Source: Lepidonotus clava (lineage: Eukaryota > Annelida > Polychaeta > Phyllodocida > Polynoidae). From it: a DNA stretch of 64,000 bases. The stretch is from the NCBI GenBank assembly GCA_936440205.1, contig OW387139.1, forward strand, positions 28,236,378-28,300,377, in the 5' to 3' direction. Below, in pieces: positions 61,701 to 64,000 of the stretch. Numbering within the stretch: position 1 is the stretch's first letter; each line of letters starts with the position of its first letter. The notes below the pieces were generated by a model that worked only from the letters and a program-made list of their open reading frames with translations, did not search any database and had not been told where the DNA came from. Both the position numbers and the translations under genes were made by a program.

Positions 61701-63244
61701 CCCGAGTGACCTCTATTCCTCTCATCCTGTCCACCAGAAACTTAATTATTTTTTAGTGTGGCCTGTTTGTTAAACAAAGTAAAGGAAAATGAATGTTTTT
61801 GCATTTTATTTAGTGATAATATCTGTTGAATTGATATTTTGATAATTCAATAACCAAAAAAAAAGTTCAAAAAAATTTCCAACTTTTTAGGGTAGGGCCA
61901 AAAATTAGGGTCGCTAGGGAAACCTGAACACAAGATTTTTTTTTTTTTTGCCTTAGAACAATGAGTTGCTTGTATTATCTGGATTAGGGTTTAACAAATA
62001 CAAGTTTTTCATTTTTAAAGATAGATAGGGTCTATGTTCCGAAAATGGGAGTCCTTAGCAAATGATATTAGTCAATAGTTGATATATTTCTCTAGCTAAT
62101 GGTCTAAGTTGGATATGACTGCCATGTTCTAATCATATTTTATTACCAATTTACCTTATGGAGGATGGTATAGTTATTTGTATTACTTGTCATAACTTCC
62201 TATATAACAAGCACAAACAGATGTAGATTTTTGAGCTGGTGAAGCTCCCACAATTTATAGCATAGACCCCATGCCAGTCCCGAAGTTCCGGTCGATCCTT
62301 AAGCATTGCGCCTATGGGACCGGAACTTCGTTTTTGGCTAAAATCCGCGCGAATTATCGGGGTTTCGGCGCGACCGGCACGGGGTCTATAGGGACTAAAT
62401 TTGTAGTGATATGTTGGTAAACTATTAAAATTTTTGCAGTCTTATTTTTCTATCCTATTCAAGAAAACCCTTGCTCTTAAAGGCACCCATCACAAAGATC
62501 GTGCCTTATTTCCCAAAGTATCCCCAGGACAAGCATCCAGAGCCCCTCCAGGGGGTAGGGTCGTTAACAGGGCGGTCCTGGCAGGAGGACACTCTGATGT
62601 GGACCCCTTGGTAACATTAATTAGCACTGATAAGGCCTACTGAAACTCTCAGATATGCCAACTTGGGCGAGTCGGAGTTTGTCCTCTCTTCTATATAATC
62701 TCGTTGTTCATAGTCATAGACAGTGGTGGACGTAAGTTTAAAAATCGAGTGGCCACTCGGGCCCCTAGCTTTCCAAATCTAGGGGCCCTCATATATACTA
62801 GTCTTTGTTATTCATGATTTCCTTGGGACCAGTCGGGTCCCTAGACCAGAAAATTCAGGCGGCCCGACCTGCTTTTTAAGGGCCTCGGGCCCCCGGTTAA
62901 CTTATATCCACCCCTGAATTAGATCTATTCAGTGATATAATTAAATCTAAAGCAGTAACGAGTATTGTCTCAGTAAAGCTAGTAAATTTGAATCCACAGG
63001 TCGTCTTTATTGCAATAGACCTAATGGTCTATTATAATTTCTATGTTCAAAAAAATAAAGTGAAAAAATGATAGGCCTAGATCTATCAGTCTACTACAGT
63101 AAAGACAGTTGTTTTGACTTCCGCTTTATTGATTTGGTTGAAAAAAAGAAAGTGCAGCTGTGATAAATATGGCCTACCTTGCTCCAGTTCCAGCATTGCC
63201 TCCAAATCGTCTTCATATTCACGATCAAAGTCATCCCCCATCAT
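16670..63244 (-). CDS. CHTF18: CHTF18 (CTF18) alternative clamp-loader large subunit, complete, 24 coding exons
   Basis: CTF18 joins RFC2-5 and DCC1-CTF8 to form a clamp loader that handles PCNA at replication forks, links to DNA polymerase epsilon and supports sister-chromatid cohesion. Twenty-four exons joined with consistent phases give 969 residues. In order: acidic N-terminus; QITPPPSP (about 140); [10 protein letters not shown] (about 198-207); RFC box [18 protein letters not shown] (291-308); Walker A GPPGLGKT (387-394, Lys393); Walker B LIIDE (445-449); sensor 1 CICND (Asn493); sensor 2 DIRSC (Arg552); helical collar (about 600-850); DFFGR (919-923); C-terminal [14 protein letters not shown] (948-961). 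This order and the motifs match human CHTF18 throughout. Start chosen at the first of two adjacent ATGs. Introns are mostly 0.15-0.8 kb except intron 1 (4.8 kb), 21 (1.6 kb), 22 (28.0 kb) and 23 (2.5 kb). Confidence 0.97.
16771..19290 (-). other. CHTF18 intron 23, with candidate regulatory sequence
   Basis: 2.5 kb. About 16.8-17.5 and 18.2-19.25 kb are GC-rich islands; 17.5-18.2 kb is plainer. Words seen include TCTGACAGG, CTTAATCC and TTTTAATCGAG near 17.1 kb, a double GGCCGGCCGG near 17.06 kb, and TATTTGCATTGTAATGG at 18441-18457. No further exon is needed by phase. Confidence 0.5.
18441..18465. promoter_or_regulatory. Overlapping octamer (POU) and SOX words
   Basis: ATTTGCAT (18442-18449) overlaps CATTGT (18447-18452), and CTTTGTTGATGG follows. 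An exact octamer next to a SOX hexamer resembles SOX-POU composite elements, but chance occurrence cannot be excluded. Confidence 0.3.
19291..19354 (-). CDS. CHTF18: CHTF18 exon 23 (residues 916-937, DFFGR motif)
   Basis: Acceptor CATTGTCTTACAG, donor AAAGCAG|GTAAGG. Enters in phase 0 as exon 22 requires. Encodes [25 protein letters not shown] is the conserved motif before the C-terminal tail (human KDFFGRVVV). Its distant position was found by motif, and the phases on both sides support it. Confidence 0.93.
20140..20250 (-). repeat. tRNA-like sequence, possible SINE head
   Basis: On the minus strand GGGTAGAGCATCTAGGG is followed about 20 bases later by GGTTCAAACCC, which fits the D-arm and box B (T-arm) of a tRNA with roughly normal spacing. 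The acceptor stem and anticodon arm do not pair well, so it is a tRNA pseudogene or tRNA-derived SINE head rather than a working tRNA. Confidence 0.35.
21090..21720. promoter_or_regulatory. Candidate regulatory island in intron 22
   Basis: Strongly GC-rich (many GCGCGGC words), but with an AT core at about 21592-21632: GCTAATGATTTATTATAATG, then GATCTTGTTTATGATTTAATTGG. The abrupt change of composition and closely packed TAAT cores suggest a transcription-factor binding block. Confidence 0.35.
21721..25860. other. Intron 22 segment, mostly plain DNA with a small duplication
   Basis: No gene seen. A duplicated phrase of about 40 bp (GATGGTAGGT, then AATGACACTATAGTGACAA) occurs at about 23290-23330 and 23446-23490. 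A moderately GC-rich stretch lies at 23.85-24.9 kb, but without a homeodomain cluster. Confidence 0.4.
25861..26640. promoter_or_regulatory. Candidate regulatory islands in intron 22
   Basis: GC-rich sequence with repeated GAGCAGCTCG-type words near 26140, 26395 and 26440, and CAGGTC/CAGGAG words. The 139-codon minus frame at 26199-26618 is a composition shadow: it has no domain and no splice fit with CHTF18. Confidence 0.25.
27396..27690. repeat. Minisatellite, about 40-43-bp unit
   Basis: About six diverged copies of a unit beginning TTGGGTACATAGCAAGGGAT and continuing ACAGGGGGCACACTGTGGAG. The three central copies (about 27478-27600) are most alike. The minus-strand frames across it give repetitive Tyr/Pro/Cys peptides and are not genes. 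Confidence 0.75.
28384..29205. repeat. Dispersed short direct repeats around an island
   Basis: ACGGCTAAGAACACA-TGCTAACCCTTCATAGG occurs near 28386 and 28520. ACATAAACTGATC with AAAACATGAGAGGCAAT occurs near 28429 and 29168. They look like pieces of one interspersed repeat interrupted by other sequence. Confidence 0.5.
28840..29060. promoter_or_regulatory. Candidate regulatory island in intron 22
   Basis: Contains CCCTAATTAGCC, the E-box CAGCTG, GCTGATTAAGTTAGC and CAATCAGCAGCAGCCG in a GC-rich setting. No coding signal. Confidence 0.3.
29590..30250. promoter_or_regulatory. Candidate regulatory island with PBX-MEIS decamer
   Basis: Holds TAATTA (29714-29719), TTAATTAA (29917-29924), TGACAG (29888-29893 and 30170-30175) and the exact PBX-MEIS/PREP decamer TGATTGACAG (30014-30023). 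The combination of TALE and homeodomain sites is typical of developmental enhancers. Function is inferred. Confidence 0.4.
30500..31150. promoter_or_regulatory. Candidate regulatory island in intron 22
   Basis: GC-rich with GATAAATTATGCG, AATGAATTAAAATTG and CAATCAAATAAACATG words. The open frames here read through both strands and are composition shadows. Confidence 0.3.
31151..31600. other. Intron 22, AT-rich, nothing recognised
   Basis: Plain AT-rich DNA with no coding signal, repeat or site cluster. Confidence 0.4.
31601..32640. promoter_or_regulatory. Candidate regulatory island in intron 22
   Basis: A C-rich strand (31.7-32.05 kb, CACCCC/CCCTCC runs) followed by GATTATGATTAATTTTTACC and mixed GC/AT sequence. 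The 130-codon plus frame at 31659-32051 is Pro/Ser/His low complexity from the C-rich run, not a supported gene. Confidence 0.25.
33050..34180. promoter_or_regulatory. Candidate regulatory island in intron 22
   Basis: Very GC-rich (GGGCCCGTGGGGGGCGGCCC near 33125) with embedded GATTAAATATGGG, CGTGATTGGCG and CATCCATAATCGTATTATGG words. Several overlapping frames of 80-139 codons on both strands are GC shadows without domains. Confidence 0.25.
34500..34840. other. G-rich stretch of intron 22 with CTCF-like word
   Basis: Plus strand is G-rich (CACCTGGAGG, GGCGGGG words). GCGCCACCTGGTGT at 34608-34621 matches the CTCF core at 13 of 14 positions on the minus strand. The 141-codon plus frame at 34511-34936 is a shadow running into the neighbouring MITE. 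Confidence 0.3.
34841..35116. mobile_element. GC-rich MITE with tandem CGTCGG/GCCGAC repeats
   Basis: The ends GCCATACCCACTA (34848-34860) and TAGTGGGTATGGGGC (about 35100-35114) are inverted repeats next to TTAA/TTTAAA. The interior is made of GTCGGC and GCCGAC words, including CGACGCCGACGCCGACGCCG near 35065, and can fold on itself. No transposase frame; the frames on both strands are Arg-rich repeats. Superfamily not assigned. Confidence 0.6.
35117..36000. other. Intron 22, AT-rich, nothing recognised
   Basis: No coding signal or clear repeat was found. Confidence 0.4.
36001..37460. promoter_or_regulatory. Candidate regulatory islands in intron 22, with CTCF site
   Basis: Includes AATAATCTAATTGCCC (about 36450), CCATTAGGCGAGATTATC (about 37098), GGTAATCAATTAC (37199-37211), TTTTAATTAAGTATTAATTGC (about 37371-37390) and the perfect CTCF core at 36925-36938. 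Frames across 36.6-37.35 kb are short, unspliced and low in complexity. Confidence 0.35.
36925..36938 (+). promoter_or_regulatory. Perfect CTCF core motif
   Basis: CCAGCAGGGGGCGC fits the vertebrate CTCF core CCASYAGRKGGCRS at all 14 positions. It lies near the middle of the 28-kb intron. Confidence 0.5.
37560..38120. promoter_or_regulatory. Candidate regulatory island in intron 22
   Basis: Several TGACAG words (ACTGACAGC, GCTGACAGC and AACTGACAGTTAATGCC), GATAATTGATTGGTTAATC with CTAATTGATTC near 37740, CTTGATTAAATC near 38015 and TTTTAATTGCTAATCGC near 38064. A dense mixture of homeodomain and TALE words. Confidence 0.38.
38121..38690. other. Intron 22, nothing recognised
   Basis: Plain mixed-composition DNA without a supported feature. 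Confidence 0.35.
38691..39060. promoter_or_regulatory. Candidate regulatory island in intron 22
   Basis: Contains GCTCATAATCCTATTG, TTTAATCATCCATG and CAATGAATCTCCATTAAG words bounded by GC-rich flanks. Confidence 0.25.
39061..39590. other. Intron 22, AT-rich, nothing recognised
   Basis: No supported feature. Confidence 0.35.
39591..41950. promoter_or_regulatory. Candidate regulatory islands, longest run in intron 22
   Basis: A 2.3-kb run with few plain gaps. Words include TTTGACAGGCGGGCGGC (about 40196), GTAATTTACCAC, AAAATAATCATATCATAAGG (about 40532), GTGTAATTCACACC, CAATAAGGAGGTAATTAAGG (about 41317), AAATATAATAAGATGGCGGC (about 41366) and ACCTAATGAATTAATAATCG (about 41487). The open frames across 40.6-41.9 kb on both strands are GC shadows. 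Confidence 0.35.
41951..42340. other. Intron 22, AT-rich, nothing recognised
   Basis: No supported feature. Confidence 0.35.
42341..42670. other. Small GC-rich island in intron 22
   Basis: Has CCAATAATACCCAATCACCG and repeated CACCTGG/CCTGGAG words. Function not inferable. Confidence 0.2.
42671..43225. other. Intron 22, AT-rich, nothing recognised
   Basis: No supported feature. Confidence 0.35.
43226..43800. promoter_or_regulatory. Candidate regulatory island with symmetric TTTATTGACT arms
   Basis: TTTATTGACT (43347-43356) and AGTCAATAAA (43377-43386) are perfect inverted copies flanking TTAATTAGGTAATG. TTTATTG/CAATAAA is the posterior-Hox/CDX type word. TAATTCATCGCG and GGTTAATTG occur nearby. 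Confidence 0.35.
44602..44622. promoter_or_regulatory. CACGTG E-box overlapping an everted AGGTCA repeat
   Basis: CACGTG at 44602-44607 overlaps TGACCT (44606-44611), followed after five bases by AGGTCA (44617-44622). Both half-sites are exact nuclear-receptor words in everted arrangement. One occurrence may be chance. Confidence 0.25.
45025..45118. repeat. Fold-back element, 28-bp arms
   Basis: Arms at 45025-45052 and 45091-45118 (starting CAGTATGTCCGAAATATTT) are inverted copies with one mismatch, around a 38-base centre. It is a tiny MITE or hairpin of unknown family. Confidence 0.75.
47311..47449 (-). CDS. CHTF18: CHTF18 exon 22 (residues 869-915)
   Basis: Acceptor CTTCACTTTAG, donor GACAAG|GTAAAC. 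A Lys/Pro-rich linker ([20 protein letters not shown]). It is followed by the 28-kb intron. Confidence 0.9.
47450..49057 (-). other. CHTF18 intron 21 with GC-rich islands
   Basis: Two islands (about 47.73-48.09 and 48.54-48.63 kb) resemble those of intron 22: ATACATAATCACATCAGGCC, CACCTAATCTCATTAGG, GCGACGTCACTACTGGAGAC. The rest is AT-rich. Confidence 0.35.
49058..49110 (-). CDS. CHTF18: CHTF18 exon 21 (residues 852-869)
   Basis: Acceptor TTGTTTTTAG, donor GAAAG|GTAAGT. Encodes [10 protein letters not shown] (human IEVEKMRRAE). Confidence 0.93.
49111..49903 (-). other. CHTF18 intron 20
   Basis: AT-rich; nothing recognised apart from a short GC-mixed segment at 49.2-49.45 kb. Confidence 0.4.
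49904..49988 (-). CDS. CHTF18: CHTF18 exon 20 (residues 823-851)
   Basis: Acceptor CTTTAAAG, donor AGAGAG|GTAGGT. Encodes [10 protein letters not shown] and [13 protein letters not shown] (human LTYQTKQLIARE). Confidence 0.95.
50183..50340. repeat. CCTGCCC-rich repeat in intron 19
   Basis: CCTGCCC or its complement occurs about nine times in 160 bp, separated by AAATT-type spacers, with a perfect hairpin CCTGCCCTTCGGGCAGG near 50269. Probably a fragment of an interspersed repeat. Confidence 0.6.
50515..50645 (-). CDS. CHTF18: CHTF18 exon 19 (residues 780-823)
   Basis: Acceptor AACTGTACAG, donor GACCC|GTACGT. Encodes [17 protein letters not shown] and [20 protein letters not shown] (human AYSLTYRQERTPDGQYIYRL). 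A decayed partial copy of this exon lies 65 bp upstream in intron 18. Confidence 0.96.
50711..50800 (-). pseudogene. Decayed partial duplicate of CHTF18 exon 19
   Basis: The sequence repeats the acceptor and first two thirds of exon 19 plus adjoining intron (source about 50579-50670), in the same orientation. It keeps GTACAG|GTGAACACCCAGCTG, then lacks two bases of the original, giving CTGTAGTCAGCGGG, which reads CTG TAG: an in-frame stop after five codons. It has no donor because the duplicate breaks off in ATGATTGG|TTTAGTC. It lies ahead of exon 19 in transcription order and could act as a cryptic or poison acceptor. Confidence 0.85.
51181..51330 (-). CDS. CHTF18: CHTF18 exon 18 (residues 730-779)
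   Basis: Acceptor ACCTTTATCAG, donor CGACCC|GTAAGT, phase 0 at both ends. Encodes [17 protein letters not shown] (human LCLLLDILAPKLRP). Confidence 0.95.
51587..51757 (-). CDS. CHTF18: CHTF18 exon 17 (residues 673-729)
   Basis: Acceptor TTTTACATTCAG, donor TTTGAG|GTAAGG, phase 0 at both ends. Encodes [20 protein letters not shown] (human FLPVAFHVLFASSHTPRITF). Confidence 0.96.
52225..52336 (-). CDS. CHTF18: CHTF18 exon 16 (residues 635-672)
   Basis: Acceptor TATGTTTCAG, donor GACCTG|GTAACT. Encodes [20 protein letters not shown], matching EHEKVVQGLFDNFLRLRLRD in human. Confidence 0.95.
52577..52675 (-). CDS. CHTF18: CHTF18 exon 15 (residues 602-635)
   Basis: Acceptor TATTTTTGCAG, donor GCCAG|GTAAGT. 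Diverged collar region ([20 protein letters not shown]); placed by phase and order. Confidence 0.88.
52802..52929 (-). CDS. CHTF18: CHTF18 exon 14 (residues 560-602)
   Basis: Acceptor CTTTTTCCAG, donor AAACG|GTAAGA. Encodes [17 protein letters not shown], matching GLKDQRRGLFSVWQEVF in human. Confidence 0.95.
53081..53179 (-). CDS. CHTF18: CHTF18 exon 13 (residues 527-559, sensor 2)
   Basis: Acceptor TTGTGTGTTAG, donor CTACAA|GTGAGT. Encodes [20 protein letters not shown] (human LAALCEKTDNDIRACINTLQ); Arg552 is in sensor 2. Confidence 0.96.
53637..53730 (-). CDS. CHTF18: CHTF18 exon 12 (residues 495-526)
   Basis: Acceptor CCTCTCCCCAG, donor CAGCAG|GTACGT. Encodes [20 protein letters not shown], aligned to FAPSLRQLKQQAFLLHFPPT in human. 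Confidence 0.95.
54021..54139 (-). CDS. CHTF18: CHTF18 exon 11 (residues 456-495, sensor 1)
   Basis: Acceptor TTTCAAAAAACAG, donor GACGT|GTAAGT. Encodes [10 protein letters not shown], a six-lysine insert, and [12 protein letters not shown] (sensor 1 Asn493). Confidence 0.96.
54568..54691 (-). CDS. CHTF18: CHTF18 exon 10 (residues 414-455, Walker B)
   Basis: Acceptor TTTCTTTCAG, donor CCGCAG|GTAACG. Encodes [16 protein letters not shown] and [12 protein letters not shown]; the DE pair of Walker B is residues 448-449. Confidence 0.97.
54925..55022 (-). CDS. CHTF18: CHTF18 exon 9 (residues 382-414, Walker A)
   Basis: Acceptor TTTTACTAG, donor GCTAG|GTGAGT. Encodes [20 protein letters not shown] and then [13 protein letters not shown], almost identical to human CHTF18. 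Confidence 0.97.
55356..55574 (-). CDS. CHTF18: CHTF18 exon 8 (residues 309-381)
   Basis: Acceptor TTACCTGCAG, donor AACAAG|GTGAGA, phase 0 at both ends. Begins [20 protein letters not shown] (human TNRCLLKWLKLWDLVVFGH), then a Lys/Glu-rich insert, then KRPMNK leading into Walker A. Confidence 0.95.
55948..56068 (-). CDS. CHTF18: CHTF18 exon 7 (residues 268-308, RFC box I)
   Basis: Acceptor CCAAACACAG, donor GATGAG|GTAAGG. Encodes [19 protein letters not shown], the conserved lead-in to the AAA+ module (human [18 protein letters not shown]). Confidence 0.95.
56410..56462 (-). CDS. CHTF18: CHTF18 exon 6 (residues 251-268)
   Basis: Acceptor TTATTTCAG, donor GACGG|GTGAGT. A charged helical linker ([17 protein letters not shown]). 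Confidence 0.9.
56715..56798 (-). CDS. CHTF18: CHTF18 exon 5 (residues 223-250)
   Basis: Acceptor TTTTTCAG, donor CGG|GTAAAT, phase 0 at both ends. Encodes [19 protein letters not shown], matching QLDLLGVSLASLKKQV in human. Confidence 0.92.
57185..57312 (-). CDS. CHTF18: CHTF18 exon 4 (residues 180-222)
   Basis: Encodes [20 protein letters not shown], aligned to VLRRPPILEDYVHVTSTEG in human. Acceptor TTTTATCTGATAAG was chosen because it is the only nearby AG that keeps phase with exon 3. The donor GAG|GTTCGG is weak, but no other GT fits the next exon's phase. Confidence 0.85.
57629..57817 (-). CDS. CHTF18: CHTF18 exon 3 (residues 117-179)
   Basis: Acceptor CAATTACAG, donor GAAA|GTAAGT. Encodes a KKKK basic patch and [13 protein letters not shown], matching DITPPPSPE in human CHTF18. 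Phase 1 at both ends. Confidence 0.9.
58139..58420 (-). CDS. CHTF18: CHTF18 exon 2 (residues 23-116)
   Basis: Acceptor ACCTTTCAG, donor ATCG|GTATGT. Encodes a Ser/Thr/Lys-rich, presumably disordered N-terminal region with [19 protein letters not shown]. Phase 1 in and phase 1 out. Confidence 0.88.
58774..59053. mobile_element. Tc1/mariner-like MITE
   Basis: The ends TACAGTGTATCCCAAAAA and TTTTTGGGATACAATGTA are inverted repeats (1 mismatch in 18), starting and ending with TA as in Tc1/mariner insertions. A second internal inverted pattern of TGTCCG words is present. 280 bp, no transposase. Confidence 0.6.
59200..59336. repeat. Fold-back MITE
   Basis: Arms of about 33-36 bp (59200-59235 and 59304-59336) around TTTTATTTAGGT are inverted copies with a few mismatches, ending in TCTCA/TGAGA. 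Confidence 0.6.
59582..59899. repeat. Inverted-repeat element with GTTCAGGTTT ends
   Basis: GTGTTCAGGTTT (59599-59610) and AAACCTGAAC (59871-59880) face each other, flanked by A-rich tracts. A related right end with AGGGTAGGGCCAAAAATTAGGG and AAACCTGAACAC occurs alone at about 61889-61935. Confidence 0.45.
60105..60180. repeat. Fold-back with two-part stem
   Basis: ATTTTGACCCATTTGTAT (18 bp) and its exact complement surround AAT; outside this TCACCTAGCTATG pairs exactly with CATAGCTAGGTGA, leaving an 11-base one-sided bulge. Confidence 0.7.
60355..60530. repeat. Minisatellite of about 22 bp units
   Basis: Seven or so diverged copies of AAAAAACATAAATGACGGCC-like units. The minus-strand frame reads as a Phe/Val/Ala repeat and is not a gene. 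Confidence 0.7.
61083..61205. mobile_element. hAT-like element end
   Basis: Starts CAGGGACGGATCCAGAG, a well-known form of hAT-type terminus, followed by GGGGGAGCACCC and GAGGGGCCCCCTTGGGG. The opposite end was not identified, so this is a fragment at best. Confidence 0.35.
61570..61706. repeat. Two adjacent long hairpins
   Basis: Hairpin 1 (61570-61632): GTTCCCCTCTTCCATACAGA continuing to CCTTAT pairs with its inverted copy with few mismatches. Hairpin 2 (61633-61706): CTCGGGCAGCCGGGATTTCT pairs perfectly with AGAAATCCCGGCTGCCCGAG. Both loops contain TATCTAAAGAAAAA. Confidence 0.75.
62261..62390. repeat. Compound fold-back element
   Basis: Outer arms CATAGACCCCATGCC and GGCACGGGGTCTATA are inverted. 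An inner pair CGAAGTTCCGGTC / GACCGGAACTTCG is exact. 130 bp. Confidence 0.65.
62721..62916. mobile_element. hAT-like MITE
   Basis: The ends CAGTGGTGGACGTAAGTTTA and TTAACTTATATCCACCCCTG are inverted copies (some mismatches) with CAG...CTG tips. The interior is rich in GGGCCC words. No clear 8-bp target duplication. Confidence 0.45.
63178..63244 (-). CDS. CHTF18: CHTF18 exon 1 (residues 1-22)
   Basis: Starts ATG ATG GGG GAT and encodes [20 protein letters not shown] and on, an acidic N-terminus like the human one. Donor CAAG|GTAGGC. Ends with one overhanging base (G). The second ATG (63239-63241) is an equally possible start. Confidence 0.9.
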
Positions 63245-63320
63245 AAATTTGTGTAGATATACAAGTGAAGCACCAAATAAACTACGATTGATTGTTTTGC
63301 CAAAGTGTCAAAGCCAAACT

Positions 63321-63360
63321 TTAATAACCCGCCGCCATCTTGAAATTTTCGCGGGAAATC
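63321..63360 (-). promoter_or_regulatory. CHTF18: CHTF18 promoter core: E2F and YY1 sites
   Basis: Read on the minus strand: TTTCCCGCGAAA (63347-63358), containing the exact E2F consensus TTTCCCGC, then AAGATGGCGGC (63331-63341), the exact YY1 consensus often found just after the start site. They lie about 90-115 bp ahead of the CHTF18 ATG. E2F control fits a replication gene. The YY1 ATG opens a five-codon upstream frame (MAAGY, 63321-63338) if it is transcribed. Confidence 0.65.
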
Positions 63361-63559
63361 GGGAAGGCCGCTGACAACATCCATAATCAACTCGAAGACA
63401 CTCATGCCAACCCCACCTGTGTCAGTATGTTAGCTGCGTATTGATGTTACATAATTTCTGAGGAGCATTTTTTTCTACTAGGTTAGGAAAAAATCCATTT
63501 TTCTTCTGATATTTCTTTATTTTTATTGATATACGTGATTTTTACTATGCGTTTTCATA

Positions 63560-63611
63560 ACACTAGATGGCGCATCAATCATCAAGTAAGCATGGTACCG
63601 CCATCTGGTGG
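63560..63611. promoter_or_regulatory. Facing pair of CTCF-like cores upstream of CHTF18
   Basis: Plus strand ACACTAGATGGCGC (63560-63573) matches CCASYAGRKGGCRS at 13 of 14 positions; minus strand CCACCAGATGGCGG (63598-63611) matches at 14 of 14. They face each other 24 bases apart and lie about 250 bp upstream of the E2F/YY1 block. Confidence 0.4.
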
Positions 63612-64000
63612 TATAATCTATAATTAGGGCTGACTCTGACCAGTATTTGAGAAGTGACCAAAAATCAATTATAATGCACGTATCGCAAATGGCCTGATGT
63701 AATAGATATATCTAACATTAACAATAGATCTATTGATCTAATACTGATAAGACTGTAGATCTAGTATTTTTTTAAATCTAATTTCTGAATAAGCATTAGT
63801 GTGACAGATTTAGACATCGATTCTATGGGCATGCATCAGAGAATTTAGAAACATATTTTATTTCAAACAATGATGGTTGCAAAGCAACTGATAATCTCTC
63901 GAGATCTAAATAGGTCTAGATCTATATTTAACAGGGAAAACACAAAAACAATAATTCTTATTGAGGGATAGAAATGTTCGTGTGAAACTCCTGTAATGAT
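63612..64000. other. Upstream flank of CHTF18
   Basis: AT-rich with several AGATCTA words. No gene is recognised to the window end. Confidence 0.4.

Larger units (their letters stand above)
58421..63177 (-). other. CHTF18 intron 1, packed with small inverted-repeat elements
   Basis: 4.8 kb between exons 1 and 2. At least eight fold-back or MITE-like elements and one minisatellite are recognisable, listed separately. No nested gene. Confidence 0.7.

Overview
The window is animal nuclear DNA: long, AT-rich, intron-dominated sequence with canonical GT/AG splice sites and no bacterial operon structure. It holds the 3' end of one gene and the whole coding region of another, in convergent (tail-to-tail) orientation. 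The phylum cannot be fixed from the sequence. The many TAGGCCTA-type words, abundant short fold-back elements and compact GC-rich islands suggest a marine invertebrate, perhaps an echinoderm or hemichordate, but this is only a weak inference.

Layout. (1) 548-1236 (+): the last two coding exons of a paired-like homeobox gene with an OAR tail, best matched to DRGX (dorsal root ganglia homeobox). The homeodomain exons lie to the left of the window. (2) 1.2-15.7 kb: intergenic DNA. It contains homeodomain-site-rich islands (4.2-4.6, 10.1-11.2 and 12.4-13.4 kb), a cluster of palindromic hairpin repeats (5.16-7.06 kb), two TTAA-ended MITE-like elements, one nested inside another inverted-repeat element (7.88-9.63 kb), and a duplicated GC-rich repeat (15.05-15.43 kb). 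(3) 63244 down to 16670 (-): a complete CHTF18 gene (CTF18, large subunit of the alternative PCNA clamp loader). I reconstructed 24 coding exons. All splice phases agree and they give 969 codons plus stop, close to the human length of about 975.

The notable point is gene architecture. Exons 1-22 occupy 47.3-63.2 kb. The last two exons, which carry the DFFGR motif and the C-terminal tail that binds DCC1/CTF8, lie at 19.3 and 16.7 kb, beyond an intron of about 28 kb. That intron is filled with GC-rich, cloud-like islands dense in TAATTA, TGACAG, TTAATTAA and similar transcription-factor words, plus a textbook CTCF core site. This looks like a genomic regulatory block, in which a housekeeping replication gene is a 'bystander' stretched by long-range enhancers of a developmental gene. 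DRGX is the nearest candidate target. This interpretation is inference and needs cross-species alignment.

Intron 1 of CHTF18 (58.4-63.2 kb) is different: it is packed with small inverted-repeat DNA elements and a minisatellite. Intron 18 holds a decayed partial copy of exon 19, with an in-frame stop. The CHTF18 promoter region (about 63.3 kb) has an ideal E2F site and an ideal YY1 site, as expected for an S-phase gene, with two CTCF-like cores just upstream. No retrovirus-like or capsid-bearing element, rRNA gene, CRISPR array or functional tRNA was recognised.
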